Positions 48,129 to 57,126 of a DNA stretch of 64,000 bases are shown one piece after another. The notes under the pieces were generated by a model. That model had not been told where the DNA came from and did not search any database. It saw only the letters and a program-made list of their open reading frames with translations. The position numbers and the translations under genes are program-made. Source of the stretch: Gammaproteobacteria bacterium (lineage in GTDB: Bacteria; Pseudomonadota; Gammaproteobacteria; Pseudomonadales; Porticoccaceae); contig JADJET010000019.1 in the NCBI GenBank assembly GCA_016708925.1, positions 1 through 64,000 of the forward strand, in the 5' to 3' direction. Each line of letters starts with the position of its first letter. The stretch's first letter is position 1.

Positions 48129-49061
48129 ATGATCACCGCAAAAGACATGTACTTTCATGCGCCGACGTCAGACGACAAGTACTGGGCGGAGACCAACTAC
48201 TTTGGTTTTTACGTTCCCGAGGAACCGCTGCACGTCAACGTCTATGTGCTGACCCGGCAGAATCTGGGCGCGGTACTGTCCAGCATCACCATCGTCGACG
48301 GCTTTTCCAACACGCCACATCTGGTGCGCTACACCAACAATCAGGTACACCTGCCGTTTCCGAAAACCAATTTCGACGACTACCGGCTCGGCAACAGCCT
48401 GGCGATCAAATGCACCAAGCCGGTGATGGACTACGACATCCGTTTCGACGATGGCAAGCGGCTGTCCTTCGACGTGACTTACAAGGCGCTGATGGAACCC
48501 TACGACATCCACGATCCCGCCATGGACCCGCTCGCCCAGGCCAGCCACGGCGGCGACACCGTGTCCGATACCGCCTACGCCGGGCACTGGGACCAGACCG
48601 GCCGCGTGACCGGCAAGATGACCCTGGATGGCAAGCAGTTCCCGATCGACTGCGTCTCCAGCATGGATCACAGCTGGGGCCTGCGCCACGAAGACCAGTT
48701 CGCCAACTTCTGCTGGATGAACGCCAACTTCAACAATGACACCAGCATTCACTGTATCTGGGTGATCAACCCCGACGACAAGAACGATTACGCCGCCATC
48801 GTCCACGGCTATGTCCGCGAGGGCAGTCAGGTTTACGGCCTCACCAAAGGCAAGGGCCGGGTGCTGCGCAACGGCCTGTTGCACCAGTTCATGGACTTGC
48901 AGGTGGAAGACAAGCGCGGGCACAGCCATCGCTTCACCGGCACCGCGTTCACCTCCAACCCCTGGTCGCCCTGGCCCTATCTGTTCGCCACCCACACCTT
49001 CATGCGCTGGGAGCTCGGCGGCGTGATCGGCTGGGGCGAAATCCAGGAAATCGCCATGTAG
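48129..49061 (+). CDS. uncharacterised protein, possibly DUF7065/DUF7064 type
   Basis: I do not recognise a reaction. The 310-residue protein begins AKDMYFHAPTSDDKYWAETN with no signal peptide or membrane helix. It is rich in Trp, Tyr, His and Asp, with strand-like segments such as FDVTYKALMEPYDIHDP, SMDHSWGLRHEDQFANFCWM and RWELGGVIGWGEIQE. The pattern recalls two lipocalin/AttH-like beta domains, which I associate with DUF7065/DUF7064 proteins of steroid- and hydrocarbon-degrading bacteria. It is followed after 16 bases by an APH-like kinase, a pairing that suggests shared work on a hydrophobic substrate. Confidence 0.6.
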   Translation: MITAKDMYFHAPTSDDKYWAETNYFGFYVPEEPLHVNVYVLTRQNLGAVLSSITIVDGFSNTPHLVRYTNNQVHLPFPKTNFDDYRLGNSLAIKCTKPVMDYDIRFDDGKRLSFDVTYKALMEPYDIHDPAMDPLAQASHGGDTVSDTAYAGHWDQTGRVTGKMTLDGKQFPIDCVSSMDHSWGLRHEDQFANFCWMNANFNNDTSIHCIWVINPDDKNDYAAIVHGYVREGSQVYGLTKGKGRVLRNGLLHQFMDLQVEDKRGHSHRFTGTAFTSNPWSPWPYLFATHTFMRWELGGVIGWGEIQEIAM

Positions 49062-49077
49062 GCGCTCGGCGACCGCC

Positions 49078-50262
49078 ATGCGCCACTACACGCCGACCCT
49101 GGGCCAGCGTGCCCGGCCGACGCCGGACTGGATCGCCGGCATTCGTGCGCGCTTTCCCGTGGAGCGCGCGCTCGACGCGGTGCTCACCCGCAAGCTCGTC
49201 GAGCGCGCCGATCCGCGCGAACAGAGCATGGATTTCTCCCGTCTGGAACCGCGCCTGCTCGCTTACCTGCGCGGCGCCACCGGAGATGCCCGTCTCGGTA
49301 TCGCCAACCTGAAACGCCTCACCGGGGGCGCTTCCAAGGAACAGTTCACCTTCGATCTGCGCTGCCCCGCCGCGGCCGACAAGAAACTCATGCTGCGCAT
49401 GGACCCGCTCGAATCCGTGGTCGAAACCCACCGCCTGCGCGAGGCACAGATCCTGCGCGCCATGCAGGGCACGGTGCCGGTGCCCGAGGTACATTGGGTC
49501 GAAGCCGATCCGGCTGCGCTGGGGCGGCCCTTTCTGATCGCGGGTTTTCTCGAGGGCATCGTGCAGCCGGAAGGCGGCGGCAGGGTCACCGGGCTCGGCA
49601 TGTCGTTCGAGCCCGGCTTGCGCTCCCAGCTCCGGGACCAGTTCGTGCAACACCTCGCCGGCATTCACCGGCTCGATTGGCGCCGCTGCGACCTGTACAG
49701 CTACGACGCCCCGGAGTCCGGCACCACCGAGGCGAATCGGTGGTCGCTGGGGCTCTGGGAGCGCATCTGGCACGAGGACACGGTGCAGGCCCATCCGGTC
49801 ATCGAGTACGCCGCGAGCTGGCTGAAAGCCAATATGCCGGCGGTGGCCGAGCCGGTGGTGGTGCACGGCGATTACCGCAGCGGCAATTTCATGTACACCC
49901 CGGACGGGCGCATCAACGCCATCCTCGACTGGGAGCTGTGCCACCTCGGCGACTACCACGAAGACCTGGCCTATGTCGGCTGCAAGCTGCTCGGCTGCCC
50001 CGACGAGCGCGGCGAGCTGCTGGCCTGCGGACTGTTGCCCTTCGAGGAGTTGCTGGCGCTCTACGAGGAACTGTCCGGCAATCCCGTCGACCGCGCGCGG
50101 CTGCATTATTACGACGTCTTCACCCACTACAAGATGGCGTCCATTGCAGCCACCAGCCTGCGCGTGGCGCACGGCCGCAAGACCCATCTCGACGCCATGA
50201 TGAACCTGATCGGCGGCATCGGCGCCATCGCGGTGGCGGTACTGACGGATCTGCTGGCCTGA
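49078..50262 (+). CDS. aminoglycoside-phosphotransferase-like kinase
   Basis: This protein has the APH/choline-kinase fold. The 394-residue sequence shows a nucleotide-loop region KRLTGGASKEQFTFD (about 80), the Brenner-type catalytic motif VVHGDYRSGNFMY (about 260) and the metal motif ILDWELCHLGD (about 282). Such proteins next to acyl-CoA or steroid genes are usually not antibiotic-resistance enzymes and may phosphorylate small alcohols or be acyl-CoA dehydrogenase partners. It is probably co-transcribed with the preceding gene and ends 12 bases from the convergent nitroreductase-like gene. Confidence 0.82.
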   Translation: MRHYTPTLGQRARPTPDWIAGIRARFPVERALDAVLTRKLVERADPREQSMDFSRLEPRLLAYLRGATGDARLGIANLKRLTGGASKEQFTFDLRCPAAADKKLMLRMDPLESVVETHRLREAQILRAMQGTVPVPEVHWVEADPAALGRPFLIAGFLEGIVQPEGGGRVTGLGMSFEPGLRSQLRDQFVQHLAGIHRLDWRRCDLYSYDAPESGTTEANRWSLGLWERIWHEDTVQAHPVIEYAASWLKANMPAVAEPVVVHGDYRSGNFMYTPDGRINAILDWELCHLGDYHEDLAYVGCKLLGCPDERGELLACGLLPFEELLALYEELSGNPVDRARLHYYDVFTHYKMASIAATSLRVAHGRKTHLDAMMNLIGGIGAIAVAVLTDLLA

Positions 50263-50274
50263 ACGCCGCCCGGG

Positions 50275-50739
50275 TCAGCGCGGCTCGCAGATAAAGACCG
50301 GAATGTCGCGCGGGGTGCGCTGCCGGTAGAGTTCGTAATCCGGATAGTGCTGACAGCACACCGGCCACACGGCTTCTTTTTCTTCGGCGCTGGCGCGGCG
50401 GGCACGCAATTTCATCTTTTTGCTCTTGTACTGCACTTCGATATCCGGATGCGCAATGAGATTGTTCACCCACACCGGGCTCTTGGGTGCGCCGCCCTGG
50501 GAGCCGACCACGATCACGCCGTCGCGGTAGGGCACGTACATCAGCGGAATGATGCGCTGGGCGCCGGATTTCGCGCCCGTCATGGTAATCAGGCAAACGT
50601 CGTGGCCGTTGAGCTTGCCGAGGATGCGCCCGCCGCTCCAGCGGTACAGCTTCACATTGAGGTGCGAAAACACCTTGAGGTAGGGAATGATCTTGCCCAT
50701 CTGTTCGGACGTTGCGGTTTTCAGATTGACCATGGCCAT
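50275..50739 (-). CDS. deazaflavin-dependent nitroreductase (DDN) family protein
   Basis: This 154-residue protein belongs to the split-barrel family that in mycobacteria reduces substrates with coenzyme F420. It has RILGKLNGHDVCLITMTGAKSG-type N-terminal strands (keys: GxxxLLLTTxGRKSG-like), PLMYVPYRDGVIVVGS, then PVWVNNLIAHPDIEVQ. ATG 50,739 is preceded by GAGGAGCAG. In Proteobacteria the cofactor and substrate are not established. An LLM-class gene of F420-like type also occurs at 2.8-3.8 kb, but no F420 biosynthesis gene is in this window. Confidence 0.8.
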   Translation of the reverse strand: MAMVNLKTATSEQMGKIIPYLKVFSHLNVKLYRWSGGRILGKLNGHDVCLITMTGAKSGAQRIIPLMYVPYRDGVIVVGSQGGAPKSPVWVNNLIAHPDIEVQYKSKKMKLRARRASAEEKEAVWPVCCQHYPDYELYRQRTPRDIPVFICEPR

Positions 50740-50903
50740 TGCTGCACTGCTCCTCTCGGAAAAATAACTGCGTCGTGAAACCAAACTGATGTGTCGCGGA
50801 ACTGAAGCGTGGTGGCCGGCCTGATCGGCCATCCGCTCCCCGGTTCAGGGTCTCTCCGCGTCGCCTTGTAACATAGAGCGGGGAGTTGGTAACCCGTTTG
50901 CGC

Positions 50904-52301
50904 TTATACCCCCGCCGGCGGCGCGGCACGCGCCGCCAAGCGCAACCAGAGATAACCACTGAACCCGGCAACCAGCGACGCCAGCAAAACACCGGTTTTG
51001 GCCATCAGCAGCTCGTCGGGGTGCGCGGCAAAGCCCAGTTCGGCGATGAAAATCGACATGGTGAAGCCGATCCCGCCCAGCAGCGAGACCCCGGCGATCT
51101 GACTCAGGCGAGTGCCGGTCGGCAATTCCCCGATACCCAGTTTCAACGCCAGCCATACGGTACCGGTAATGCCGATGAACTTGCCGAACACCAGGCCCAG
51201 CGTCACACCCAGGGTCACGGGGTGCGTCAGTGTCGTTGCCAAGGCGCCAAAATCCAGCGGAATGCCGGCGTTGAACAGGGCGAACACCGGCACCACCAGA
51301 AAAGCCACCGGCAGGTTCCACAGATGTTCCAGACGCTGCAGAGGCGCCTGCACCTGGATGGCACCGTTGCCCATGGCCTGCGCCACCGCGCGCAGTTCAT
51401 CGTTGGTGAGAATACTGGCGCCTGGCCTATGGCTGGCATCGAACCGCGCGAGCAGCGCCCTGGTGTGCTGGCTGAACCGCGCCGGATCATAACTGGGTCG
51501 GGCGGGCACGGTGAACGCGCCGAGCACGCCGGCCAGGGTCGCATGAATCCCGGATTCGAGCAGCGCATACCAGAGCACCACCGCGAGCAGAAAATAGGGC
51601 ATGGTGCGGCGCACGCCGGCCAGATTCAGCACCAGCATGGTGCCGAGCACCAGCGCCGCGCCCGCGAGCCAGCCGAGCGCCAGTGTTTCCGTGTAAAAGA
51701 GCGCGATGACCACCACGGCGCCGAGATCGTCGACAATCGCCAGCGCCACCAGAAAGGTGATCAGCGTCCTGGGGACCCGCCCCGCCAGCAACGCCACCAC
51801 GCCGATCGAGAACGCGATGTCCGTCGCCATGGGAATGGCCCAGCCGCGGGCACCTTCGCCGCCGGCATTGAACGCCGCGTAAATCAGCGCCGGCACCAGC
51901 ATGCCGCCGATCGCGGCGACAATGGGCAACACCGCGTGACGGGGATTGGCGAGTTCGCCCACCAGCATTTCCCGTTTCAGCTCCAGGCCGACCACGAAGA
52001 AAAACAGCGCCATCAGGCCGTCGTTGACCCAATGGTGGAGGGATTTCTCGATACCCCAGTCACCGATGCCGATATGGGCCGGCAGATGCAACAGATGCTG
52101 GTAGGTCGTGGCCAAACCGGAGTTGGCGAGCATCAGGGCAAGGATCGCCGAGACCATCAGCACCATGCCACCGGTGGTCTGACGATGAATGAATTCCTCG
52201 AACGGTGTGAGGATTTTTTCGAACGTCCGCTCCCAAGGCGCCCGAATGCGGCCCGAGTCGGTATCGGTGGAACTGAATGGTTCGCGGTCCGGGTTGCTCA
52301 C
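50904..52301 (-). CDS. nhaA: Na+/H+ antiporter NhaA
   Basis: NhaA exchanges internal sodium or lithium for protons in the inner membrane and regulates cytoplasmic pH. The 465-residue protein has about twelve helices, GLMALFFFVVGLELKRE near residue 95, ATDIAFSIGVVALL, and the ion-binding pair in ALAIVDDLGAVVVIALFYTE. The N-terminus is longer than in E. coli (388 residues), with about 40 extra soluble residues. A DDN-type gene follows on the same strand after a 164-base gap. Confidence 0.95.
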   Translation of the reverse strand: MSNPDREPFSSTDTDSGRIRAPWERTFEKILTPFEEFIHRQTTGGMVLMVSAILALMLANSGLATTYQHLLHLPAHIGIGDWGIEKSLHHWVNDGLMALFFFVVGLELKREMLVGELANPRHAVLPIVAAIGGMLVPALIYAAFNAGGEGARGWAIPMATDIAFSIGVVALLAGRVPRTLITFLVALAIVDDLGAVVVIALFYTETLALGWLAGAALVLGTMLVLNLAGVRRTMPYFLLAVVLWYALLESGIHATLAGVLGAFTVPARPSYDPARFSQHTRALLARFDASHRPGASILTNDELRAVAQAMGNGAIQVQAPLQRLEHLWNLPVAFLVVPVFALFNAGIPLDFGALATTLTHPVTLGVTLGLVFGKFIGITGTVWLALKLGIGELPTGTRLSQIAGVSLLGGIGFTMSIFIAELGFAAHPDELLMAKTGVLLASLVAGFSGYLWLRLAARAAPPAGV

Positions 52302-52490
52302 GGGTGTTGCATCTCCTTGTCGGTGGCGGTGCTCGGCGCAAAGCGACCAGCCGCACGCTGGCCCATGGTACCCAGAAAATCGTATCAGATGACCGCCGGC
52401 TAAACTCCGGCCGCGATGCCACAGCGCTTGTCACGCGCCACTGCCGGGGTTAGAGTCACCGCCCAACCCGCGACTCGCCCGCATCCGTCG

Positions 52491-52808
52491 ATGGCCCGCC
52501 CACAGCGTACCCAGTCCCGCTGCCCCGCCCTTGCCGCGGCGCGGGTGCTGTTGGCGGTGGCGCTGCTGGCCTTGGGCCAGGTTGCGGTGGCGGTGCACGA
52601 TGCCGACCATCCGTTCCACGCCCACACGAGTTCCTGCGACACTTTTCTGGGCGCCGACACCCAGCAACCGAGCGTCGCCCCCGTGGCGGTCCAGGGTGCG
52701 GTCGCGCCGGTTCACCCGGCACTGACCGAAGTTTTTTCGCAAGCCGTCACGCTGACCCCGTACCCCGCATTTCAACCCCGCGCCCCGCCGCTCCTCCCCA
52801 CGACCTGA
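52491..52808 (+). CDS. small exported His/Cys-containing protein
   Basis: I do not recognise a family with certainty. The 105-residue product has an N-terminal hydrophobic helix (AARVLLAVALLALGQVAVAV) and then VHDADHPFHAHTSSCDTFL, a cluster of His, Asp and Cys likely to bind metal in the periplasm. The rest is Pro-rich. It precedes a porin-like gene and zinc transporter genes, so a role in metal capture is a reasonable guess. The ATG at 52,491 is one choice; the frame is open from 52,416. Confidence 0.55.
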   Translation: MARPQRTQSRCPALAAARVLLAVALLALGQVAVAVHDADHPFHAHTSSCDTFLGADTQQPSVAPVAVQGAVAPVHPALTEVFSQAVTLTPYPAFQPRAPPLLPTT

Positions 52809-52829
52809 GTTTTCCAATCGTTTCTGCGC

Positions 52830-52849
52830 TCCGGCACCCAGGTGCCGGA
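52830..52849 (+). promoter_or_regulatory. perfect inverted repeat before porin-like gene
   Basis: TCCGGCACC and GGTGCCGGA form a perfect nine-base inverted repeat around CA, 25 bases before the porin-like start. No T-run follows, so it is more likely an operator or RNA stem than a terminator. It does not match the AT-rich Zur box known from enterics. Confidence 0.5.
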
Positions 52850-52874
52850 CGCTTGGTCGTTACGGGAGCATCCC

Positions 52875-54245
52875 ATGAAAAAAACCATCCTCGCGGTGGC
52901 AATCGCCGCTGCCCTGCCGTGGTCGGCGGCGGCGCGCGCCGTCACCGACATCGACGCCCTGCGCGCCGAATTCAATCAGAAATTCAAAGCCCTGCAAGGC
53001 GACTACGAGGCGCGGCTGAAAGCGCTCGAAAGCCGCGTACAGACGGCCGAAATCAAGGCCGACAACGCGCAGCAGGATGCCGCGGCGAATGCCAGCCCCC
53101 CACCGGTCTCGGCCGGCGCGTTCAACCCCGAGATATCGCTGATCCTGCAAGGCGCCTACCTCGATCGCGCCGGCGGCGAGCGGCCGATCACCGGCTTTTT
53201 ACCGGCCGGCGGGCATGCACACACCGAGCGCGGCTTCACGCTCGATCACACCGAGCTGGTGATGAGCGCCAACATCGATCCCTACTCGCGCGGCCTCGTC
53301 AATCTGGCCGTGGCCGACGATGAGGTCGAGGTCGAAGAAGCCTGGTTCCAGACCTTGCGCCTGGGCCACGGCCTGACCGTGAAGGGCGGGCGCTTCCTGT
53401 CCGGCATCGGCTACCAGAACGAAAAACACCCGCACGCCTGGGATTTCGCCGACAACAACCTGATGTACTCGGCCCTGTTTGGCGAGCATCTGGTGCAGGA
53501 CGGCCTGCAGGTGCGCTGGCTGGCGCCGACCGAGTTGTTCCTGGAGCTGGGCGCGGAAGTTGCCAAGGGGCAGTTCTTTCCCGGCTCGGATGGTGGCGCG
53601 GACAAGAACGGCGCCGACGCCTGGGCCGCTTTTGCCCATGTCGGGGGCGATGTCGGCGCGTCGCACGCCTGGCGCGCCGGAGTGTCCTATGTGCGCGCAT
53701 CGCCCCGCGAGCGCGAGGCCTTTTTGGACGATCTGAACGACTTCGAGGCGCTCAGCCTGTTCTCGGGCACGTCCAAGGCCTGGCTCGCCGATTTTGTCTG
53801 GAAGTGGTCGCCCGATGGCAATCCGCGGCAGCGCAATTTCATCTTCACGGCGGAGTATTTCGACCGCGACGAGGATGGCGACCTGCTGTGCGAGGACGCA
53901 ACCGCAGACGGCGGTGCCTGCAGCGGCCTGACGGACCGCTACGCCAGCGACCAGTCGGGTGGCTACGCGCAGGCGGTGTACCAGTTCATGCCGCGCTGGC
54001 GCATCGGCACCCGCTACGACCGGCTCAGTGCGGGTTCCGTGGACTTTGGCGCCAATGAGGCGTTCTTGGGCAGCACCGATTACGACCCGAGCCGCTGGAG
54101 CCTGATGACCGACTACTCGCCGTCGGAGTACTCGCGCTTTCGCTTGCAGTTTGCGCGGGACAAATCCGTGCAGGGCGACCCGGACAACCAGGTCATCCTG
54201 CAATACATCATGAGCATCGGCCCGCACGGCGCCCACAAATTCTGA
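52875..54245 (+). CDS. outer-membrane porin-like protein of metal-uptake cluster
   Basis: This 456-residue precursor has a signal peptide (KKTILAVAIAAALPWSAAARA), a coiled coil of about 45 residues (DALRAEFNQKFKALQGDYEA and after), and then a beta-barrel with alternating strands such as RGFTLDHTELVMSANIDPYS and RWSLMTDYSPSEYSRF. It ends in phenylalanine (HKF), the usual sorting signal for outer-membrane barrels. Its position before ZnuA-like and ZnuB-like genes suggests it passes zinc or a zinc chelate across the outer membrane. Confidence 0.75.
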   Translation: MKKTILAVAIAAALPWSAAARAVTDIDALRAEFNQKFKALQGDYEARLKALESRVQTAEIKADNAQQDAAANASPPPVSAGAFNPEISLILQGAYLDRAGGERPITGFLPAGGHAHTERGFTLDHTELVMSANIDPYSRGLVNLAVADDEVEVEEAWFQTLRLGHGLTVKGGRFLSGIGYQNEKHPHAWDFADNNLMYSALFGEHLVQDGLQVRWLAPTELFLELGAEVAKGQFFPGSDGGADKNGADAWAAFAHVGGDVGASHAWRAGVSYVRASPREREAFLDDLNDFEALSLFSGTSKAWLADFVWKWSPDGNPRQRNFIFTAEYFDRDEDGDLLCEDATADGGACSGLTDRYASDQSGGYAQAVYQFMPRWRIGTRYDRLSAGSVDFGANEAFLGSTDYDPSRWSLMTDYSPSEYSRFRLQFARDKSVQGDPDNQVILQYIMSIGPHGAHKF

Positions 54246-54257
54246 AGGATCAATCCC

Positions 54258-55159
54258 ATGAAATCGTTGATTGCTTTTGTTCTGACCGCGTTGGTCCTGG
54301 CGGCGCCCGCCGCCCGCGCGGCGCTCAATGTGCTCGCCTGCGAACCGGAGTGGATGGCCTTGACCCAGGAGCTGGCCGGCGATCTGGCCGAGGTCTCCAC
54401 CGCCACCACCGCCCTGCAGGACCCGCATCGCATCCAGGCGCGGCCCTCGTTGCTGGCCAAGGCCCGCCGTGCCGACCTGCTGGTGTGCAGCGGCGCCGAG
54501 CTGGAAAGCGGCTGGCTGCCGCTGCTGCACCGCGAGGCCGGCAACGGCCGGATCCAGCCCGGTCAGCCGGGCTATTTCGAAGCCGCCCGTTTCGTGCGCC
54601 TCATCGACCGCCCGGCGGTGCTCGACCGTGCCATGGGCGACATCCACGCCGCCGGCAACCCGCACCTGCACCGGACCCGCGCAACGTCGCGCGCGTGGCC
54701 GACGCGCTGGCGCAGCGGCTTGGCGCGATCGATCCGGCCAATGCCGCTCGCTATAGGCAGCGCCATGCCGACTTCCAGCAGCGCTGGACGGCGGCCATCG
54801 CGCGCTGGGAACAGCAGGCCAGCGGGCTCAGGGGCGTTGCGGTGGTGGCCCATCACAAGAACCTGAATTACCTCGCCGACTGGCTGGGGCTGACGGTGGT
54901 GGGCGAACTCGAACCGAAGCCCGGCATGGAGCCAACCGCGAGCCACCTCGCCGGCTTGCTGGACGTGCTCAAGGCCACGCCGGCGCGGATGGTCCTGCGC
55001 GCGGCCTACGAACCGCCGAAAGCGTCCGAGTGGCTCACCAGCCGCGCCAGCATCCCGGCGGTGGAACTGCCGTACACGGTGGGCGGCTCGGCCGGCGCAA
55101 AGGACCTGTTTGGCCTGTTCGACGACACCCTGAACCGCCTGCTGCAAGCCGCGCCATGA
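54258..55159 (+). pseudogene. zinc ABC transporter substrate-binding protein, one frameshift
   Basis: This is a ZnuA-like periplasmic metal-binding protein. It has a signal peptide (KSLIAFVLTALVLAAPAARA), ALQDPHRIQARPSLLAKARR with a ligand histidine, GDIHAAGNPHLH and, after the break, HHKNLNYLADWLGLTVVGEL. The frame is lost at about 54,672: CACCGGACCC is read where CACCTGGACCC would continue as LDPRNVARVADAL. One missing base explains it. Joined length is about 300 residues, and the usual His-rich loop is absent. Its stop overlaps the permease start (ATGA). Mutation and sequencing error cannot be told apart. Confidence 0.82.
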
Positions 55160-55905
55160 CGCTCGATGGCCTGCAACCGACCATCCTGCTGCCGGCGCTG
55201 GTGGCGGGGCTCTTGGTGCTCGCGACCCACATCCCGCTGGGTCGCGAGGTCTTGCGCCGCGGCATCATCTTCATCGACCTGGCCATCGCGCAGATCGCCG
55301 GACTGGGCATCGTCATCGCCAGCGCGCTCGGCTTCGAGGTGGGCGGCTGGCGCGCCCAGGTCAGCGCGGTGATCGCCGCGCTGACCGGCGCGCTGTGCCT
55401 GCGCTGGATGGAGAAGAAAACCCCGGAGCACCTGGAGGCGGTGATCGGCGTCAGCTTCGTGGCGGCGGCCTGTGCCGCCATCGTGGTGATGAGCCACGAC
55501 CCGCACGCCGGGGAGCACCTGCAGGAGCTGCTGGTGGGGCAGATTCTGTGGACCACCTGGGCCGGCCTGCTGCCGCTGGCGTTGGTCACGGCCGGCGTGC
55601 TGGCGGGCTGGTTCGGTCTGAACCTGAAAGCCTCGCCACTGGGCTTCTACCTGCTGTTCGCGCTCACCATCACCGCCTCGGTGCAGGTGGTGGGCGTGTA
55701 CCTGGTGTTCGCTAGCCTGATCGTGCCGGCGCTGGCGGCGGGTGGCCGACTGATCCGGGCCGGCGCTATCGGCAGCGCGGGATATGTACTCGGGCTGCTG
55801 GCATCCGGTCTGTTCGATCTGCCGGCGGGCGCCGCCATCGTGCTGGCGCTGGTGGGCGTGGCCACCCTGGGCGGGAAAGCCGCGCCGAAAATCGAGCACC
55901 GTTGA
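55156..55905 (+). CDS. zinc/manganese ABC transporter permease (ZnuB-like)
   Basis: This inner-membrane permease of the ABC-3 family has eight hydrophobic segments in 249 residues, with GIIFIDLAIAQIAGLGIVIA near the start and VVGVYLVFASLIVPALAAG near the end, both family hallmarks. The start overlaps the substrate-binding gene stop. No ATPase gene (znuC) is present next to it, in contrast to usual zinc operons, so it must borrow an ATPase from elsewhere. Convergent with the CDF exporter gene 27 bases away. Confidence 0.88.
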   Translation: MTLDGLQPTILLPALVAGLLVLATHIPLGREVLRRGIIFIDLAIAQIAGLGIVIASALGFEVGGWRAQVSAVIAALTGALCLRWMEKKTPEHLEAVIGVSFVAAACAAIVVMSHDPHAGEHLQELLVGQILWTTWAGLLPLALVTAGVLAGWFGLNLKASPLGFYLLFALTITASVQVVGVYLVFASLIVPALAAGGRLIRAGAIGSAGYVLGLLASGLFDLPAGAAIVLALVGVATLGGKAAPKIEHR

Positions 55906-55932
55906 GCGGGCCACCGGGACTGCGGTGCCCGG

Positions 55933-56853
55933 CTAAAGCGCCTGTGCATCCCGGCAGGATTCCTCGGCCTGCTCGATCTCGATGGTGGTGTGGGCAAAAT
56001 GGTAAGGCACCAAGGCGGCTGCTACCGCTGCCTTGATGCGCTGCTGCACGGCGTTGGTGATGGGTTCGTCGATATCCAGATGCACCGTCAGCACATGGCG
56101 CTCGCCGTCCAGCGACCACAGGTGCAGATGGTGCAGATTCGCCACATGTTCCACGGCCCGAAGCTTTGCCGTTACCTCCCGCACCAGGGCCGTATCCGGA
56201 CTGGCCTGGAAGAACAGCCGCCCCGTCGTGACGAGGTTGCGCGCGACGTTGAACAGGATCAGTCCCGTCAACGCGATCGACAGCAACGGGTCCAGGATCG
56301 GCCAGTCGACCACCAGCAGCGCCCCCCCGGCCACCAGTACCACCGCCCAGCCGAACACATCCTCCAGCAGGTGCCAGTTCAACATACGTTCGTTGAGCGT
56401 CGCGCCGCCCGCCAGGCGCCAGGCAGCGATGCCGTTGACCGTCACGCCCAGTACCGCCAGCGCCACCATGCCGGGCGCGTGAGGCATCACCGGCGCGCCG
56501 AGGCGCGGCACCGCCTGCCACAACACCCACGCCGAGCCCACCACCAAAATGAGTCCATTGACCAGGGCGCCAAACAGCGACAGACGTCCGAAGCCGTAAC
56601 TGAAAGTCTCGCTGGCGCGACGCCCGGCGAGGCGGCTCATGCCCCAGCCGAAGCCGATCGCCAGACTGTCGCCGAAATCATGCACGGCGTTGGCCATGAT
56701 CGCGGTGCTGCCGGTCCAGTGGCCACCGATGAATTCGATGATCGCAAAACTGACATTGAGCCAGAAGGCGAAGCCGATGGCCCGGGCGGCGTCGCGGGCG
56801 GCCGCGTGCGGATGATGACCAATGGCGGTGCTGTGGTGGTGCGAATTCGGCAC
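55933..56853 (-). CDS. cation diffusion facilitator (zinc exporter)
   Basis: CDF proteins export zinc or other divalent metals in exchange for protons. The 306-residue protein has a His-rich N-terminus (NSHHHSTAIGHHPHA), six helices with transport-site residues in NAVHDFGDS (helix 2) and NWHLLEDVFGW (helix 5), and a C-terminal cytoplasmic domain with HLHLWSLDGE. It resembles ZitB and CzcD. It faces the uptake genes, so import and export of the same metal are clustered here. Confidence 0.92.
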   Translation of the reverse strand: MPNSHHHSTAIGHHPHAAARDAARAIGFAFWLNVSFAIIEFIGGHWTGSTAIMANAVHDFGDSLAIGFGWGMSRLAGRRASETFSYGFGRLSLFGALVNGLILVVGSAWVLWQAVPRLGAPVMPHAPGMVALAVLGVTVNGIAAWRLAGGATLNERMLNWHLLEDVFGWAVVLVAGGALLVVDWPILDPLLSIALTGLILFNVARNLVTTGRLFFQASPDTALVREVTAKLRAVEHVANLHHLHLWSLDGERHVLTVHLDIDEPITNAVQQRIKAAVAAALVPYHFAHTTIEIEQAEESCRDAQAL

Positions 56854-56935
56854 GGCGGCCTCGGGAATGGGCGACTGACTCCATGGTAGCCGAGTCGCCC
56901 GGCAGCGCGCGGTTACACGCCGCTTCGGGTTAGCC

Positions 56936-57072
56936 GCTTGTTGAAAAACGTCGTGAGGTGGCCAGCTGCGAGGCGCACGGCGCGCAGCGACCGAGACATA
57001 TCAAGTCGATAGGCGAGGAAGCGAGCACCACCGCAACGCAGCAAATGGCTGCCGCAGCGATTTTTCAACGAG
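56936..57072. repeat. 137-bp element with terminal inverted repeats
   Basis: The stretch begins CTTGTTGAAAAACG and ends CGATTTTTCAACGAG, which are inverted copies with two mismatches. The interior is GC-rich without a gene. This is the form of a small non-autonomous mobile element or extragenic repeat. It lies between the CDF and MFS genes and I found no second full copy in the window. Confidence 0.65.
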
Positions 57073-57126
57073 ATGGTAATGATCAAGGTCGTTCCCGAGC
57101 GCCACGCCGGGTTTCGCCTGCCCGCA

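Noticed and set aside
49078..50262. Antibiotic resistance by the APH-like protein
   Set aside because: The fold is shared by many metabolic kinases, and length and context do not match known aminoglycoside enzymes.
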